Of a DNA stretch of 64,000 nucleotides, positions 44,139-55,095 are shown piece after piece. Each line of letters starts with the position of its first letter. Position 1 is the stretch's first letter. A program made the translations under genes and the position numbers. Below the pieces are notes generated by a model. That model saw only the letters and a list, made by a program, of their open reading frames with translations. It was not told the DNA's origin and ran no database searches. Source of the stretch: Nansenia antarctica. Its lineage: Eukaryota; Chordata; Actinopteri; Argentiniformes; Microstomatidae. The stretch spans positions 26,672,024 through 26,736,023 of the forward strand of contig OZ022353.1 in assembly GCA_963989245.1 (NCBI GenBank). The letters run 5' to 3'.

Positions 44139-45548
44139 CAGCCAAGCTCCACCTGCTGCGTTGCGTCAACTCGCCATCGGCGTTGCGTCAACTTCCCGTT
44201 GTCCAAGCTCCACCTACTGCGTTGCGTCAACGTTGCGTCAACGTCAACGTTCTACTCTAGCTCCACTGGCATTTTTTGTATACGGGAGTAATTTCACCCT
44301 TGACTGCAATATGTCCACAACAATAACAACATCATACAGAACATTTTCCAATCAGGGTAATATTTTATCTACATATTCCCAAATAGATAGTTGTTAGTTC
44401 AGTAGATGTTCAACTAACTGTCAACAACATTTCAACTAACTAACCACTAATCCTAAACCTTGCCCTAACCTTAAATCTAACCCTATCCTTAACCATAAAT
44501 CTAGTTACATATCAACAGCAACAACTAGTCGGTACAGGACCATGGCCGCAAGGACAAACAGACTGAAGCACAGCTTCTACCCCAGGGCCATCCAGGCCCT
44601 GAACACAGCAAAGACCTAGGTTCTGGGCCCTGGACAGTCTGGACGGATTGATGGCAGCTGCTGGACTGAAAAAATCAGGTGTAGTGCTGAGGCACAAATA
44701 TGTACATTTCTAGCCTGCAAACTGCGACACTTCAAAAGAATGTGCAATAACACTATGTGCAATATGACAACCCTAGTCGTCTATCTGTACAGTATAGTAT
44801 AGTGGATAGTGTACATAGCCTTTATTTATGTAAACCAGCTCCTTCCCTTCTTGTGTTTAAAAAAATAAATAAATCTTTTCTAGCACCAGGGGAGCCACCC
44901 CTCCTAAATTTCGTTGTTTGGTACCTGTACTGTAGCAATGACAATAAAGACCATTCATTCATTCATAGTCGCATATAAAAAATAATATTTTTCGACCTCA
45001 AGGATCAGCCGTTCGTCGTCCATTCCTGCAACAAGCTTTCAAGCAACTGTGGTGATTCACAGCTGACTCGCGTGAATAGCAATTCGCAATAGCTGAGTAG
45101 TTGGCTACAAGCATTTTCAATCTTGTATTATCTCTATTAACCGCTGTGGTGATTTAACAGCTGATAAAAACATTATAATATATATATCATAATATCAAGT
45201 GCACTACAAACAGAGCAAAACAATAAAACAACACCAGAAAACAACCAATAGGCTATACAATTATAACCAACAACTACAATTGTAAATATACATCTCACGC
45301 CCCACGTGGGGCAAATATACAATTGGTCTCATTGTGACGTCTGCGTCCACCGTCAAAAATCAAACTTTTTTGAATGTCTACTTTGGACGCAGCCATCGGA
45401 CGCAACGCTGACGCAACGCAACGCTGACGCAACGCAGCAGGTGGAGCACCTTTCATTGATTACAATGCATTTGATCCCAATTTCGGACGCAACGCACATT
45501 AGACGCAACGCTGACGCAACGCTCGATGGCCATGGTGGAGCTTGGCCG
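44139..45548. mobile_element. GGCCAAGCTCCACC TIR element, copy 2, TSD TTA
   Basis: Ends CAGCCAAGCTCCACC and complement CGGCCAAGCTCCACC with TTA at 44136-44138 and 45549-45551. It shares its outer parts with 36202-37034, but its centre is replaced by an L2-like LINE 3' end at about 44510-44975. Confidence 0.8.
44510..44975 (+). mobile_element. LINE 3' end fragment (CATT-tailed), nested
   Basis: Matches the 3' region at 59566-59903 (GACGGATTGATGGCAGCTGC ... GACAATAAAGACCATTCATT) plus the last coding bases upstream (GCTTCTACCCCAGGGCCATC). Severely 5'-truncated. Confidence 0.88.
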
Positions 45549-46368
45549 TTAGCTAGCTCAAGTAACTAGCTTACTATATTGTTGTCTTAACAGTTGGTAA
45601 AATAACATGATTAAAATAAATATATATGAGCAATAACATATCGTGGGCAAGCACTACAACCAACTTGTCCGTCTGAAGCTACAATACTGGGATCATTCGT
45701 GATTGGGCTACAAGCAGTCAAATACTAGGTGAACATGTGTGTAAGACACAAATAAACTTGGATTTCATGCATTTCAAGTGGCATATTTGTAATCATGACG
45801 ATGTAGTCATGTCTAAGAATGCATTTCACCATGTTAATGTTAATTATTGTTAATACATGTTAATTCCCAGTATAGTGAAAATACCACCGCTCATCCGTGA
45901 TCAGACTTAGCTGGGGTGCTGCAACTGAAGAGTATCAAATAGAGTGCAAAAAAGCAGCATCTGCACACTCAAATATGTGCAAAAAACTATGTTTATTGCA
46001 AGCTTTCGGTCCCCAGACTATCGGACAATGTAAACAAAAGCTGTATGACAAGTTTGTATGATGCAGTTTGACGAGGCTGAAAGCGCACAGGGTTGCCAGA
46101 TGGGATTGACAATTTACAGCCTAAACTTTCTATAACCTCAAAATCAAGTAGCCCATTCGGCGGTAACCCGCCCCATCTGGCAACCCTGGACGCAACTCTG
46201 CAACCCTGGATGCGAAATGCATTTTGGGAAACAGTACCCGAGCTAGTGTCCATCGTAACTGACTTAAATTTTCCCGGAAGTAATTGCTCACATACTAAAT
46301 ATCTTGCATATTCAAATCTCACATACTGTACAGTGTGAACGCACTACATACTCAAAACCAGTGGAGGC
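45549..46368. other. Non-coding; small MITE at 46089-46188
   Basis: CAGGGTTGCCAGATGGG at 46089 and its complement ending 46188 form TIRs of a 100-bp element. The remainder shows no gene. Confidence 0.5.
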
Positions 46369-47119
46369 TCCTCCATAGAGGTGGAGGAGGCCTGGCCTCC
46401 CCAATAATTTGAGAGAAGAGAGAGAGATTTAAAAAAGCAATAATTATATTTTTTATCAGACACACAACATACAATTCAGAACAATACTTCATCCATTTCT
46501 AATATTTATCCTGCAGAACAGCACTCATACACGCGTGTGGCGGAAAAAGGTACTACACGGAGGCCAGGCCTCCTGTCGGAAAGTGGTTTCTCATAGAAGT
46601 CAATGTAATGCAATTTTTTTCATGGCAATATGTGATTGGCCAAATCACTGAAAATGGGTGGGCACAGGAGGCCTGGCCTCCGTGTAGTGCCTTTTTCCGC
46701 CACACGCGTATGAGTGCTGTTCTGCAGGATAAATATTAGAAATGGATGAAGTATTGTTCTGAATTGTATGTTGTGTGTCTGATTGACATAGTGTTTGAGT
46801 GCTTTTGACATGTCATTGATTGTATGTAGTATGTTGTGGTGAATGTTGTGAGCCTGAGCATAAGGGACAATAGCTGCTGCAGGCGGACCAGAGATTCATG
46901 CCAATTGTTTTGTTTATTTGATGACCCATTGTGCAGGCAATAAAAGCTGCTTCATCCACCATCCTGAGAGTGTCCCAATCCCTTCAGTACCGCCAAACAC
47001 AAATTAATAATTTTTAACAAAGACAGATAAGAAGAACAGGGAACATTCCATCGCGAGTGAAGCGAGCAAGCGGAAAAAAAATTGGCCTCCTCAATTCTGG
47101 AAGTCACCAGCCTCCACTG
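46369..47119. mobile_element. hAT-like element with CAGTGGAGGCT end and internal hairpin
   Basis: Left end CAGTGGAGGCTCC, right complement CAGTGGAGGCTGG. The flanks share TCAAAAC (7 of 8 expected TSD bases). Inside, 46455-46575 and 46664-46783 are inverted copies of about 120 bp with almost perfect pairing. Confidence 0.75.
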
Positions 47120-47187
47120 CAGTCAAAACCTACGTCATATCTAGTATGAGTAGTAGGCTATGCTAGTATGCTATTCCGAACACAGCC

Positions 47188-47600
47188 TTTGTCATCTCAC
47201 AGAATGATGTAGCCCAAACATACTAGCCAGCTGTATGTGACCACCTAATGACTGTGTCTAGACTAGTCAACACTCTTTACACAGGTCACTATTGACCAAT
47301 CAGCAGAGCTGTAAGACAGAAAGACTGTGAGTGTTGAATACACTCCTCTATGAAGGGTCAATTTGTTGGTTTACTGTATGTTTTATTTTTTTACATAAAG
47401 ATTGGCTTGTGTAATGAAAGTTAACATTTATTCAACCTGTAAGTGAAGATCAAACTTCTATTTTACAATTACCTGCTGATGTGGGTGATACAATCTGGCT
47501 TCTTATCTTACAGGGGAATCAAACCACAGGGAGAGAGAGAGTTCTGTTCTATTGTGCTGCTGTATTTCGCTTTTTGGAGACAGAGACAGACAGAGACAGA
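47188..47600 (+). repeat. NLR 5' module, copy 3 (main part)
   Basis: Continues the short left part at 42362-42394 across the 42395-47187 insertion. Splice-like signals are retained. It is followed to 47800 by a segment with GGGGCAGAAGCTACTTGCCC and CAGGCCGTCTCTCGTAAC that repeats at 49075-49240. Confidence 0.6.
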
Positions 47601-47800
47601 CAGAGACAGAGAGAGAGACTAATAGCCTAATGGGGCAGAAGCTACTTGCCCTGTTTACCTAAAAGGGGAGAGAAGACAATAGGACATGAGAGGAGGTGGC
47701 AGGTAAACAGCCACACCTGGTAGAGATACTCAGCTCTATAAACTCACAGGTACATCACTAGCCTGCCACCTACAGGCCGTCTCTCGTAACAGTTCTCAGT

Positions 47801-48551
47801 TGCATTTCTTCTATGTTTCATAGAAAATTGTGTTTATTTCAGATACTGTAGTGGAAGATATTATCCTCATTTCCAGTGAAGTAGCTGCCATCTAGTTGTG
47901 ACATTTTTGTTCATCCCGCCCCTTCATCACCAAGCGTTGATGGATAATATCTTCCACGCGTTGATGGATAATATCTTCCACTACAGGATAATATCTGGAT
48001 AATAATATCTGGATAATATCTTCCACGCGGATGGTTCTGGTTAAACTGGTATGAACGCGGGCTCGTTCGCCAGACAGCACCAACGTTCTGAGGTTCCCGA
48101 ACACGAACCGGAACGGTTCTTTGCCGGTGTGAAAGCCCTATGTGTGATTCCGATTCTCTACCCTTCATCCTGAAGTGTGCACTAGCTGCCTCTATTGATA
48201 TAGATAGATAGATCTATAGAAAGTCATGTAGCTGAGGCCAGCTTGTTTATTGGTCAAATGTGTTTATGTGGGAGGGTTCCCATCATTCTAAAAGAATAGT
48301 TTTTTGTTCTTTATACTATAAGTCCTGTGGCAGGTCATTTTTGAAGTAAACAAAATGATGGTGTTGTGGATGGGATATCCCATCATTCTTGAAGAAAGGG
48401 TTGGGTGTGTTTCTGTAGGTAGTCCTGTCATTGTGGGTTTTACTGTCCTGACCAGAATTGTTTCTGCATCAGTGCCCCAGGTGATGAGGTGATACAACAT
48501 GGACAAACTAGTTCATACAGGGAAGAGCTGCATCAGTGAGGAGCAGGACAG
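47801..48551. other. Non-coding; tandem GGATAATATCTTCCAC repeats
   Basis: 47935-48030 holds several copies of GATGGATAATATCTTCCACG. 48110-48180 matches an exon-like segment near 34800, and 48370-48540 is another copy of the CTGTCCTGACCAGAAT unit. No gene seen. Confidence 0.45.
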
Positions 48552-49055
48552 CGAGCAGAGCTGAGCACTGAGGTGGGAGACAGATCACAACCGTAAGTTG
48601 CTGTCTTTCATTGTTTTTCACTGTCCAGTATGATTAGGATGAACTCACATGTCTTTGTCATCTCACAGAATGATGTAGCCCAAACATACTAGCCAGCTGT
48701 ATGTGACCACCTAATGACTGTCTAGACTAGTCAACACTCTTTACACAGGTCACTATTGACCAATCAGCAGACAGAAAGACTGTGAGTGTTGAATACACTC
48801 CTCTATGAAGGGTCAATTTGTTGGTTTACTGTATGTTTTATTTTTTTACATAAAGATTGGCTTGTGTAATGAAAGTTAACATTTATTCAACCTGTAAGTG
48901 AAGATCAAACTTCTATTTTACAATTACCTGCTGATGTGGGTGATACAATCTGGCTTCTTATCTTACAGGAATATCAAACCACAGGGAGAGAGAGAGTTCT
49001 GTTCTATTGTGCTGCTGTATTTCGCTTTTTGGAGACAGAGACAGACAGAGAGAGA
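48552..49055 (+). repeat. NLR 5' module, copy 4
   Basis: Same order and splice-like signals as copies 1-3, uninterrupted. An AG-rich run ends it, and 49075-49240 repeats 47630-47800. Confidence 0.6.
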
Positions 49056-49379
49056 GAGAGATACTTATATAGCTTAATGGGGCAGAAGCTACTTGCCCTG
49101 TTTACCTAAAAGGGGAGAGAAGACAATAGGACATGAGAGGAGGTGGCAGGTAAACAGCTACACCTGGTAGAGATACTCAGCTCTATAAACTCACAGGTAC
49201 ATCCCTAGCCTGCCACCTACAGGCCGTCTCTCGTAACAGTGTGCAGAGAAGTGTGCACTAGCTGCCTCTATTGATGTAGGGAGGCCAGAAACACGGCTTT
49301 CTGATGCAATTCTCTTCAAGACACCAAGACATAGCAACCTGCAGGTAGATAGTAGGTATTACAGCTCACCTGCAGGTTT

Positions 49380-51132
49380 GCTCCCCAAACCTGGAATACT
49401 TGACTGTTAAATGCCGACCCACTTACCTCCCGAGGGAATTCAATGCAGTGTATATTACAAGCGTTTACATTGCACCAAATGCAGATGGTAGCTTAGCATT
49501 GGCGCGGCTATATGACGTCATCAGTGGTGAACAGAGCGCGGACCCACAGGCAGTCCACATTATCGCCGGAGATTTTAATCATGCCGACCTGAAGGTAGTA
49601 CTACCCAAGTTCTATCAGCATGTTAAATGTGCAACAAGAGGAGAAAAAACACTGGATAAGGTATACACCAACATCAAGCGTGCTTACAAGGCTAGACCGC
49701 TAGCTCATCTAGGCATGTCTGACCATGTGTCAATCCTCCTGATCCCAGCCTACACTACCATGAGGAAAAGTGCTCCCATCACCACTAAGACTGTCAGAAC
49801 CTGGCCAGAAGGGTCCGCTCCACTGCAGATCTGCCTAAATGACACCTCATGGCAGGAATATGAGCATGAGGACCTGGAACAGTTCACGTCGTCGGTTCTG
49901 AACCACATAGTGAGCTGCACCAACTCAGTCACCGTGGACAAACGGGTCCGGGTCTACCCCAACACGAAGCCATGGATGACTGGGAAGGTCCAAAAACTGA
50001 TCAATGAGAGGGACAACGCCTTCCTCGCAGGGAAGGGCACACTGCTGTACAGCACCACCAGGGCTAACCTAAAGCGCGGCATCCGAGAGGCCAAGGCAGA
50101 CCACAGAGAGAAGATTGAGGAATGCTTCCTGAGCAACGACTCCAGGCGGATGTGGCAGGGGGTTCAGCACATGACAAACTTCAGAGCCAACAGGCTCTCA
50201 GCCGCAGAGGACGACCCCCTGCTGGCGGAAAAGCTGAACTCCTTCTACGCCCGGTTCGACGAGGGGCGAACGGAGGTAACCACAACACAAACACCACTCT
50301 CTCCAGCTCTCAGCAGCCTCACCCTCACAGAGCATGAAGTGAGACGCGTGCTGAAGGCGGTGGACCCCAAGAAAGCCTCTGGGCCGGATGGCGTCCTGGG
50401 ACGGGTGCTGAGGGACTGCGCCGACCAGCTGGCCGGGGTTTTCACCAACATCTGCAACCAGTCCCTGTCCCAGGCCACCATCCCACCCTGCCTGAAAACC
50501 TCAACTATCATCCCAGTCCCGAAGAAAAGCACGGTGAGCTGCCTAAACGACTACCGCCCGGTGGCACTCACACCAATCATCATGAAGTGCTTCGAGAAAC
50601 TAGTCCGGGCCCACATACTCACACGCCTCCCGCCCAACCTGGATCCATACCAGTTCGCCTACAGAGCCCACAGGTCCACAGAGGACGCCATCGTGACGAC
50701 TCTCCACGCCACTCTATCCCACCTGGAGAGGGGAAACAGCTACACGAGACTGCTCTTTGTGGACTTCAGCTCTGCCTTCAACACCATCCTTCCAGACAGG
50801 CTAGTGACCAAACTACTAGACCTGGGACTATCACACTCTACATGTGCATGGATCAAGGACTTCCTGTCCGACCGCCCCCAGAGGGTGCGGGTGGGCTCCC
50901 ACACCTACACAGCCCTCAGACTCAGCACTGGGTCCCCCCAGGGCTGCGTGCTAAGCCCCATCCTCTACAACCTCTACACCTACGACTTCACCCCCGTCCA
51001 CCCCAGCAACTCCATCGTAAAGTTTGCAGACGACACCACCGTGGTGGGCTGCATCTCGGGGGGGGACGAGGCGGCGTACAGGGATGAGGTAGAGCAGCTG
51101 AGCAAGCTGTGCAAGGTTAACAACCTGCTGCT
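49380..51132 (+). mobile_element. L2-like LINE, 5' part; 3' part at 59566-59903
   Basis: Starts directly after one unit of the 31-bp minisatellite (49345-49379), with the remaining units resuming at 59904, so the LINE inserted within that array. The body is cut at 51132 by the retrovirus-like element; the CATT-repeat tail is at 59870-59903. Sequence between the RT and the 3' untranslated region is missing. Confidence 0.85.
49400..51132 (+). pseudogene. L2-like LINE endonuclease-reverse transcriptase, truncated
   Basis: About 578 codons uninterrupted. The N-terminus retains the last part of the AP-type endonuclease (IIAGDFNHADL near residue 55, HLGMSDHVSILL near 105). The RT follows: KASGPDGVLGRVL, STIIPVPKKS with DYRPVALTPI, LFVDFSSAFNTILPDRL, TGSPQGCVLSPILYNLYTYD and the catalytic KFADDTTVVG near 545. 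The coding sequence stops about 30 residues later, where foreign sequence (the LTR starting TGTAAGG at 51133) takes over. The endonuclease's first catalytic residues are missing through 5' truncation. Few lesions otherwise, hence fairly young. Clade: L2/Maui-like by motif wording. Confidence 0.85.
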
Positions 51133-52081
51133 TGTAAGGTGGTCAACTTCTCCAGAATTGATTTAATTGAGTCGTCACTTACAAGCGAGTCCGTTTATTC
51201 TCAACGAGACGTCCTTGATATAACTTCTAAAATAAACTGATCCAATCAAATATTCGGCACCACTACTGAACTGTTCTTTAAGAGAATATTTATTCGAGCA
51301 CATCTGCAAACAATAATATCAGCATACAATAGCATTTCATTCCATGGAAAGGGGTCTTTATCTAGCTTCACCTCCACAGGCCAGGATTAGCTGGTTAGCT
51401 GCAGAAGCTTCACCAGAGAAGAGCCCCTCTCACCTCCGTACATAGTCCTTTATACAATTCATCAAACATTTTGGGCTGGGTGATGCCCCCCCCCTCTATC
51501 TGGTAGTTTTCCAAGTGTCAGCACAAATCCGTTGCAGCTGCAGAAAGTCTTCTCGTTAGCATTGGCCTTCAATTCTTCTCTTGTGGGTGCGAGAGTGTAT
51601 GCATGTTATCAGCTTGAGTGTCCTGCTAGCGTCTCGTTCCCATGGTGATATCGTACTTTGTATGAGCAGAGCATTGTGTCAGTGTCCTTATCAGAATGTC
51701 TTGTTATCAGAATGTCTTGTGAAAACACAACTATTGAAGTTACACAGTAATATTAGGATTCGATTTACAAGTTAGAAGAATAGACTTATCATTAATCATT
51801 AGTTATGAAAGTACAGAAAAATAGAATATTATAACAGCAGGTGTAAAATGGTTGTTAGCACATAGGTAAAAATAAGTAATTTTTTTACAATGCAGTTTGA
51901 ATCATAAAACGTTCTTTTAGTCAGGAGCTTGTATTTCTTCTTGTCGCTCAAAAACAGAACCTCTCTTTTGGCTTTGCGTGACCTTCCTATTGTTCTCAAC
52001 TGACCGCATTCACATATTATTTAAATGAGCACATAGTACATGATTTATCACTTCTAGTGATTTTAATACAAATTCCCAACA
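51133..52081 (-). repeat. 3' LTR of the retrovirus-like element
   Basis: 949 bp, minus strand TGTTGGGAATTTG...CCTTACA. Its last 29 bases recur at 59531-59559 next to the primer site, which fixes the LTR end. No ORF. Confidence 0.7.
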
Positions 52082-52214
52082 AATCCCCACTTTGGTCATT
52101 AAACAAAATTATGACCATTACAGAGAATTTGTAGCCAGAAATGGTGAGATGGGTCGTAGACCGCAAATGCCTTTATTTACACCATTCCTTCACAAACCTC
52201 CATAATTACAACAG

Positions 52215-52740
52215 ATCTTCAACTCCTGTATCATGATCCATGATCTCCTCACCCTCCAACAGTGACTGCTGCTGTTCAGCAATAAGCATTTGTAATTGTC
52301 TCTGTGTACCAACATCAACCTTGGTTAGGGCCGCAGTAATCAGTCGCTGGGTCAGGCCTCTAATGCAAGGGATAGCCAAACAGGATCAACAATGTGGCAG
52401 AGATGAGGAGGGCAGTGAGCATAGACATAGCCAGATTTTTTCCATTTACCAAAACCAGAGTCGAACCACTCTCCAATAACATTGCTAACTCCAGCGTTTG
52501 CATACACCTCTTGTAAACATCCTCATCACCATCTTCCAAATTTCTCATTATCAGCGCCCAAGTGTCTCGCACCGACCCATGAGTGGGACCATGTGCCTCA
52601 GCACCAATAACATTCATTAGACCTGCACGGGCCACTATTCTTCCGTCATGCGCTCTCCACAACCAGCTTTGCGTCACCCCCCTTGTTACCCACACTGACC
52701 TTTCTTGGGGGAAGCGGCCCCCTGTATGTCATCTATAGTC
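52215..52740 (-). pseudogene. Envelope transmembrane-tail relic of the retrovirus-like element
   Basis: A 111-codon frame ends in a hydrophobic stretch (MLTALLISATLLILF), and a one-base frame change then leads into CIRGLTQRL and a short polar tail ending in a stop near 52212. A membrane anchor followed by a C-x-R-G-L-rich cytoplasmic tail just ahead of the 3' LTR is the position and style of a retroviral Env TM C-terminus. The upstream ectodomain is not recognisable. Broken and not functional. Confidence 0.5.
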
Positions 52741-52821
52741 TGTACAGAGCATTTAGGTTTGTCTAGCTGGATTGAGACCAGCTGATGTTCTCTGGGGACA
52801 TATCAATGGACTGCGCTTACA

Positions 52822-53050
52822 TACCGCCTTTATCCAAAAGCGCTTCAATGGCTTCTCATTCACCAACACACACATTCACACACCAATGGTGGCAAGCTGC
52901 CATACAAGGCGCCGGCCCTGGGAGCAATTCGGGGTTCAGTGTCTTGCCCAAGGACACTCTGACATGTGGCCTGCCGGGGCTCGAACCGCCGATCTGCCAA
53001 CCTTGCGATCATTAGATGGCGGCTCTACCTCCTGCATCACAGCCACCCCC
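52822..53050 (-). mobile_element. tRNA-derived SINE, diverged copy 3
   Basis: Reverse complement of the SINE at 15201-15444 (B box GGTTCGAGCCCCGG on the minus strand, GGGCAAGACACTGAACCCC, then AAAGGCGGTAT). More diverged than copies 1 and 2. Confidence 0.88.
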
Positions 53051-53099
53051 TCCTGATTTAGCGGCTGCATCTGCAGCATAATTTCCTTTTTCTTCGTCT

Positions 53100-54700
53100 G
53101 TGTCGGCTTTCGAGTGTCCCTTCAGCGGTGCCTCTAATCTAAAGGCAGATATCTATGGGGTGAGCCCCCACCTTTCCAAACATGTCTGCTACAGGTTTGC
53201 TGAAATTGCCTGGCAGGCACGCATTCTAAGGAAGCAAAACAAGTTGCAAGGCATTTGGACAAGAAACTGTAAAGTGATGATTAGGCCCAATGGATCTCCT
53301 GAAACCTCCAAAGGGATTATGGTGAGAGAACAAATAATGACTGTGAAATACCTGAACAGACAAATGACTCAAATCTGAGTGGAAATACTTGAACAGACAA
53401 TGACTGTCAAAATGGGAATGGACAAGGATTATTAATTTCCACTAAACGATATAAACGATGATGAGTTTGGAGAAATGGGATCACTGGACTGTGTGAATTA
53501 TAATCCAGCTGCACCTAAAAACTATGAAGAGTTGAACTTTGAAAACCTTTGACTTTACAGAGGACAAAATGTATGACATTGAGAACAACATCGACCACTT
53601 CTACAACAATAATAACATCGAACCACTTCTACAGCAATAATAACCGTCTGCAACTTTGAGTATTACACAGAGGAACAATTCAAAAGTGATATAATATTGG
53701 ATGGTATTTTATCAACAATACACTTCAACAGTAGAAGTCTTTATAGAAACTTTAAGAAAACTAAGGACTATTTGAGACAGTTCACCAAGTTCAGCATCAT
53801 TGCTGTATCGGAGACATGGCTCAGTAAAGAAAAAGAAGCCGATGTGGAACATGAGGACTATGAACTATTTACCTCCAACAGAACAAACAAGAAAGGAGTA
53901 GGAGTTGCCTTGTATGTAAATAATGACTGTGACTGTAAAATAGTAAAAAAAAAAAAAAAAAATGTCTAACAATAGAAAACATTATGGTTTGTGTCACTGT
54001 AGAAATAAAATAAGGAGAACTCTAAGACCATAATAATACACTTTGTATATAGAACTCCAGGATCCTGTCTTGACACATTCAAAGATATGATGGTTGATAT
54101 GTATGATAAACTAAATGACAGAAAGACGGTCTTTGTATGTGGGGACTTAAATATAGATTTGTTGAACCCAAATGAACACAAAAAAATGTTACAGACTTCA
54201 TGGACACAATGTACAGTCTATTTCCTACAATCTTAAAACCGACTAGAATAACAAGTAACAGTGCTACTTTAATAGATAACATTTTTACCAATGAAATTGG
54301 GAGTAAAATAGTAAGTAGAATGCTATTAAATAAACAGAGCTACCTATCAAGACCCAACTAACAAATTATTCATAAACCCCTATGATCTCAAATTTAAAGA
54401 ATTGGTGGACTTCAAAATGGCACAAGTAATGTACAAAATAAAAATAAGATGCTTCCAGACTGTATCCAGAGACTGTTCCAAGTTAGACAGACTAATTACG
54501 AACTCAGAGGAATATGTATGTTTATGAAAACAAAGATTAAAACAAATGCAAAACAAAGATGTATAACAGTTAAAGGAGCCTACCCATGGAACACCGCCGA
54601 AAAGGAAATGAAAATGTGCAGCATACCAAAAGGACTAAAAAAAAATCACAAAAAATAAGATGATTAACAAGTATAAAAACAGAGGCATAAACACAGCCCT
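53100..54700 (+). pseudogene. LINE remnant: ORF1 end, endonuclease, C-terminus; RT deleted
   Basis: 53100-53378 encodes an ORF1-like C-terminus (KADIYGVSPHLSKHVCYRFA, WTRNCKVMIRPNGSPE). 53700-53960 is an AP-endonuclease start (STIHFNSRSLYRNF, IAVSETWLS). It is broken at a poly(A) run near 53945, then resumes with FVYRTPGSCLD and VFVCGDLNIDLL near 54040-54165. From about 54430 only the very C-terminus remains (LPDCIQRLFQVRQTNYELRG, WNTAEKEMKM). The whole RT is missing. Confidence 0.7.
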
Positions 54701-55095
54701 TGTTTGGTATCCTTGAACCCCCCCCCGCCAACATGCGCAAGTGAAGTCCTGTTCACAAATGTTTCCCTGTCTTGACCATGCACTCATGAACATATTGCAG
54801 AAGTGCGTAGCATTAAGGCGTCCCACGTCGCCCCACTTTCCCGTCCTGTTAAGCAGTCGTAGGCTTTTTCTAAGTGTAAAGGGTGATGTCCCTCATATAT
54901 CATGGGGCCTTTAGTTCTATTCATACCGGGGCAGCATGTTCTCCCCCTCGTCCCATCCCTACTGGAGAATTTGAACAATTATCAGGCTAGTAGGGGGAGG
55001 GAAACAGTGTACTATCTCTAGGTTGTTTCAAGCAGACTAAACATGTCACATTAGAAATGGTGGATATTGTGTAGTTTACCCAGTTGTACCAAACA
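54701..55095. other. No gene seen
   Basis: Non-coding filler of the retrovirus-like element, or a fragment of an unknown repeat (54780-55010, with CGTCCCACGTCGCCCC). No motif supports a call. Confidence 0.35.

Larger units (their letters stand above)
42395..47187. mobile_element. GGCTGTGTTCGGAAT TIR element with nested insertions
   Basis: Ends GGCTGTGTTCGGAATGGTAT and complement GGCTGTGTTCGGAATAGCAT. Flanking TTT is repeated (42392-42394, 47188-47190), and module copies 1, 2 and 4 show the uninterrupted site ACATGTCTTTGTCATC. At least four other elements sit within it: 42420-43569, 43913-44052, 44139-45548, 46369-47119. The element itself is probably short. Confidence 0.8.
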
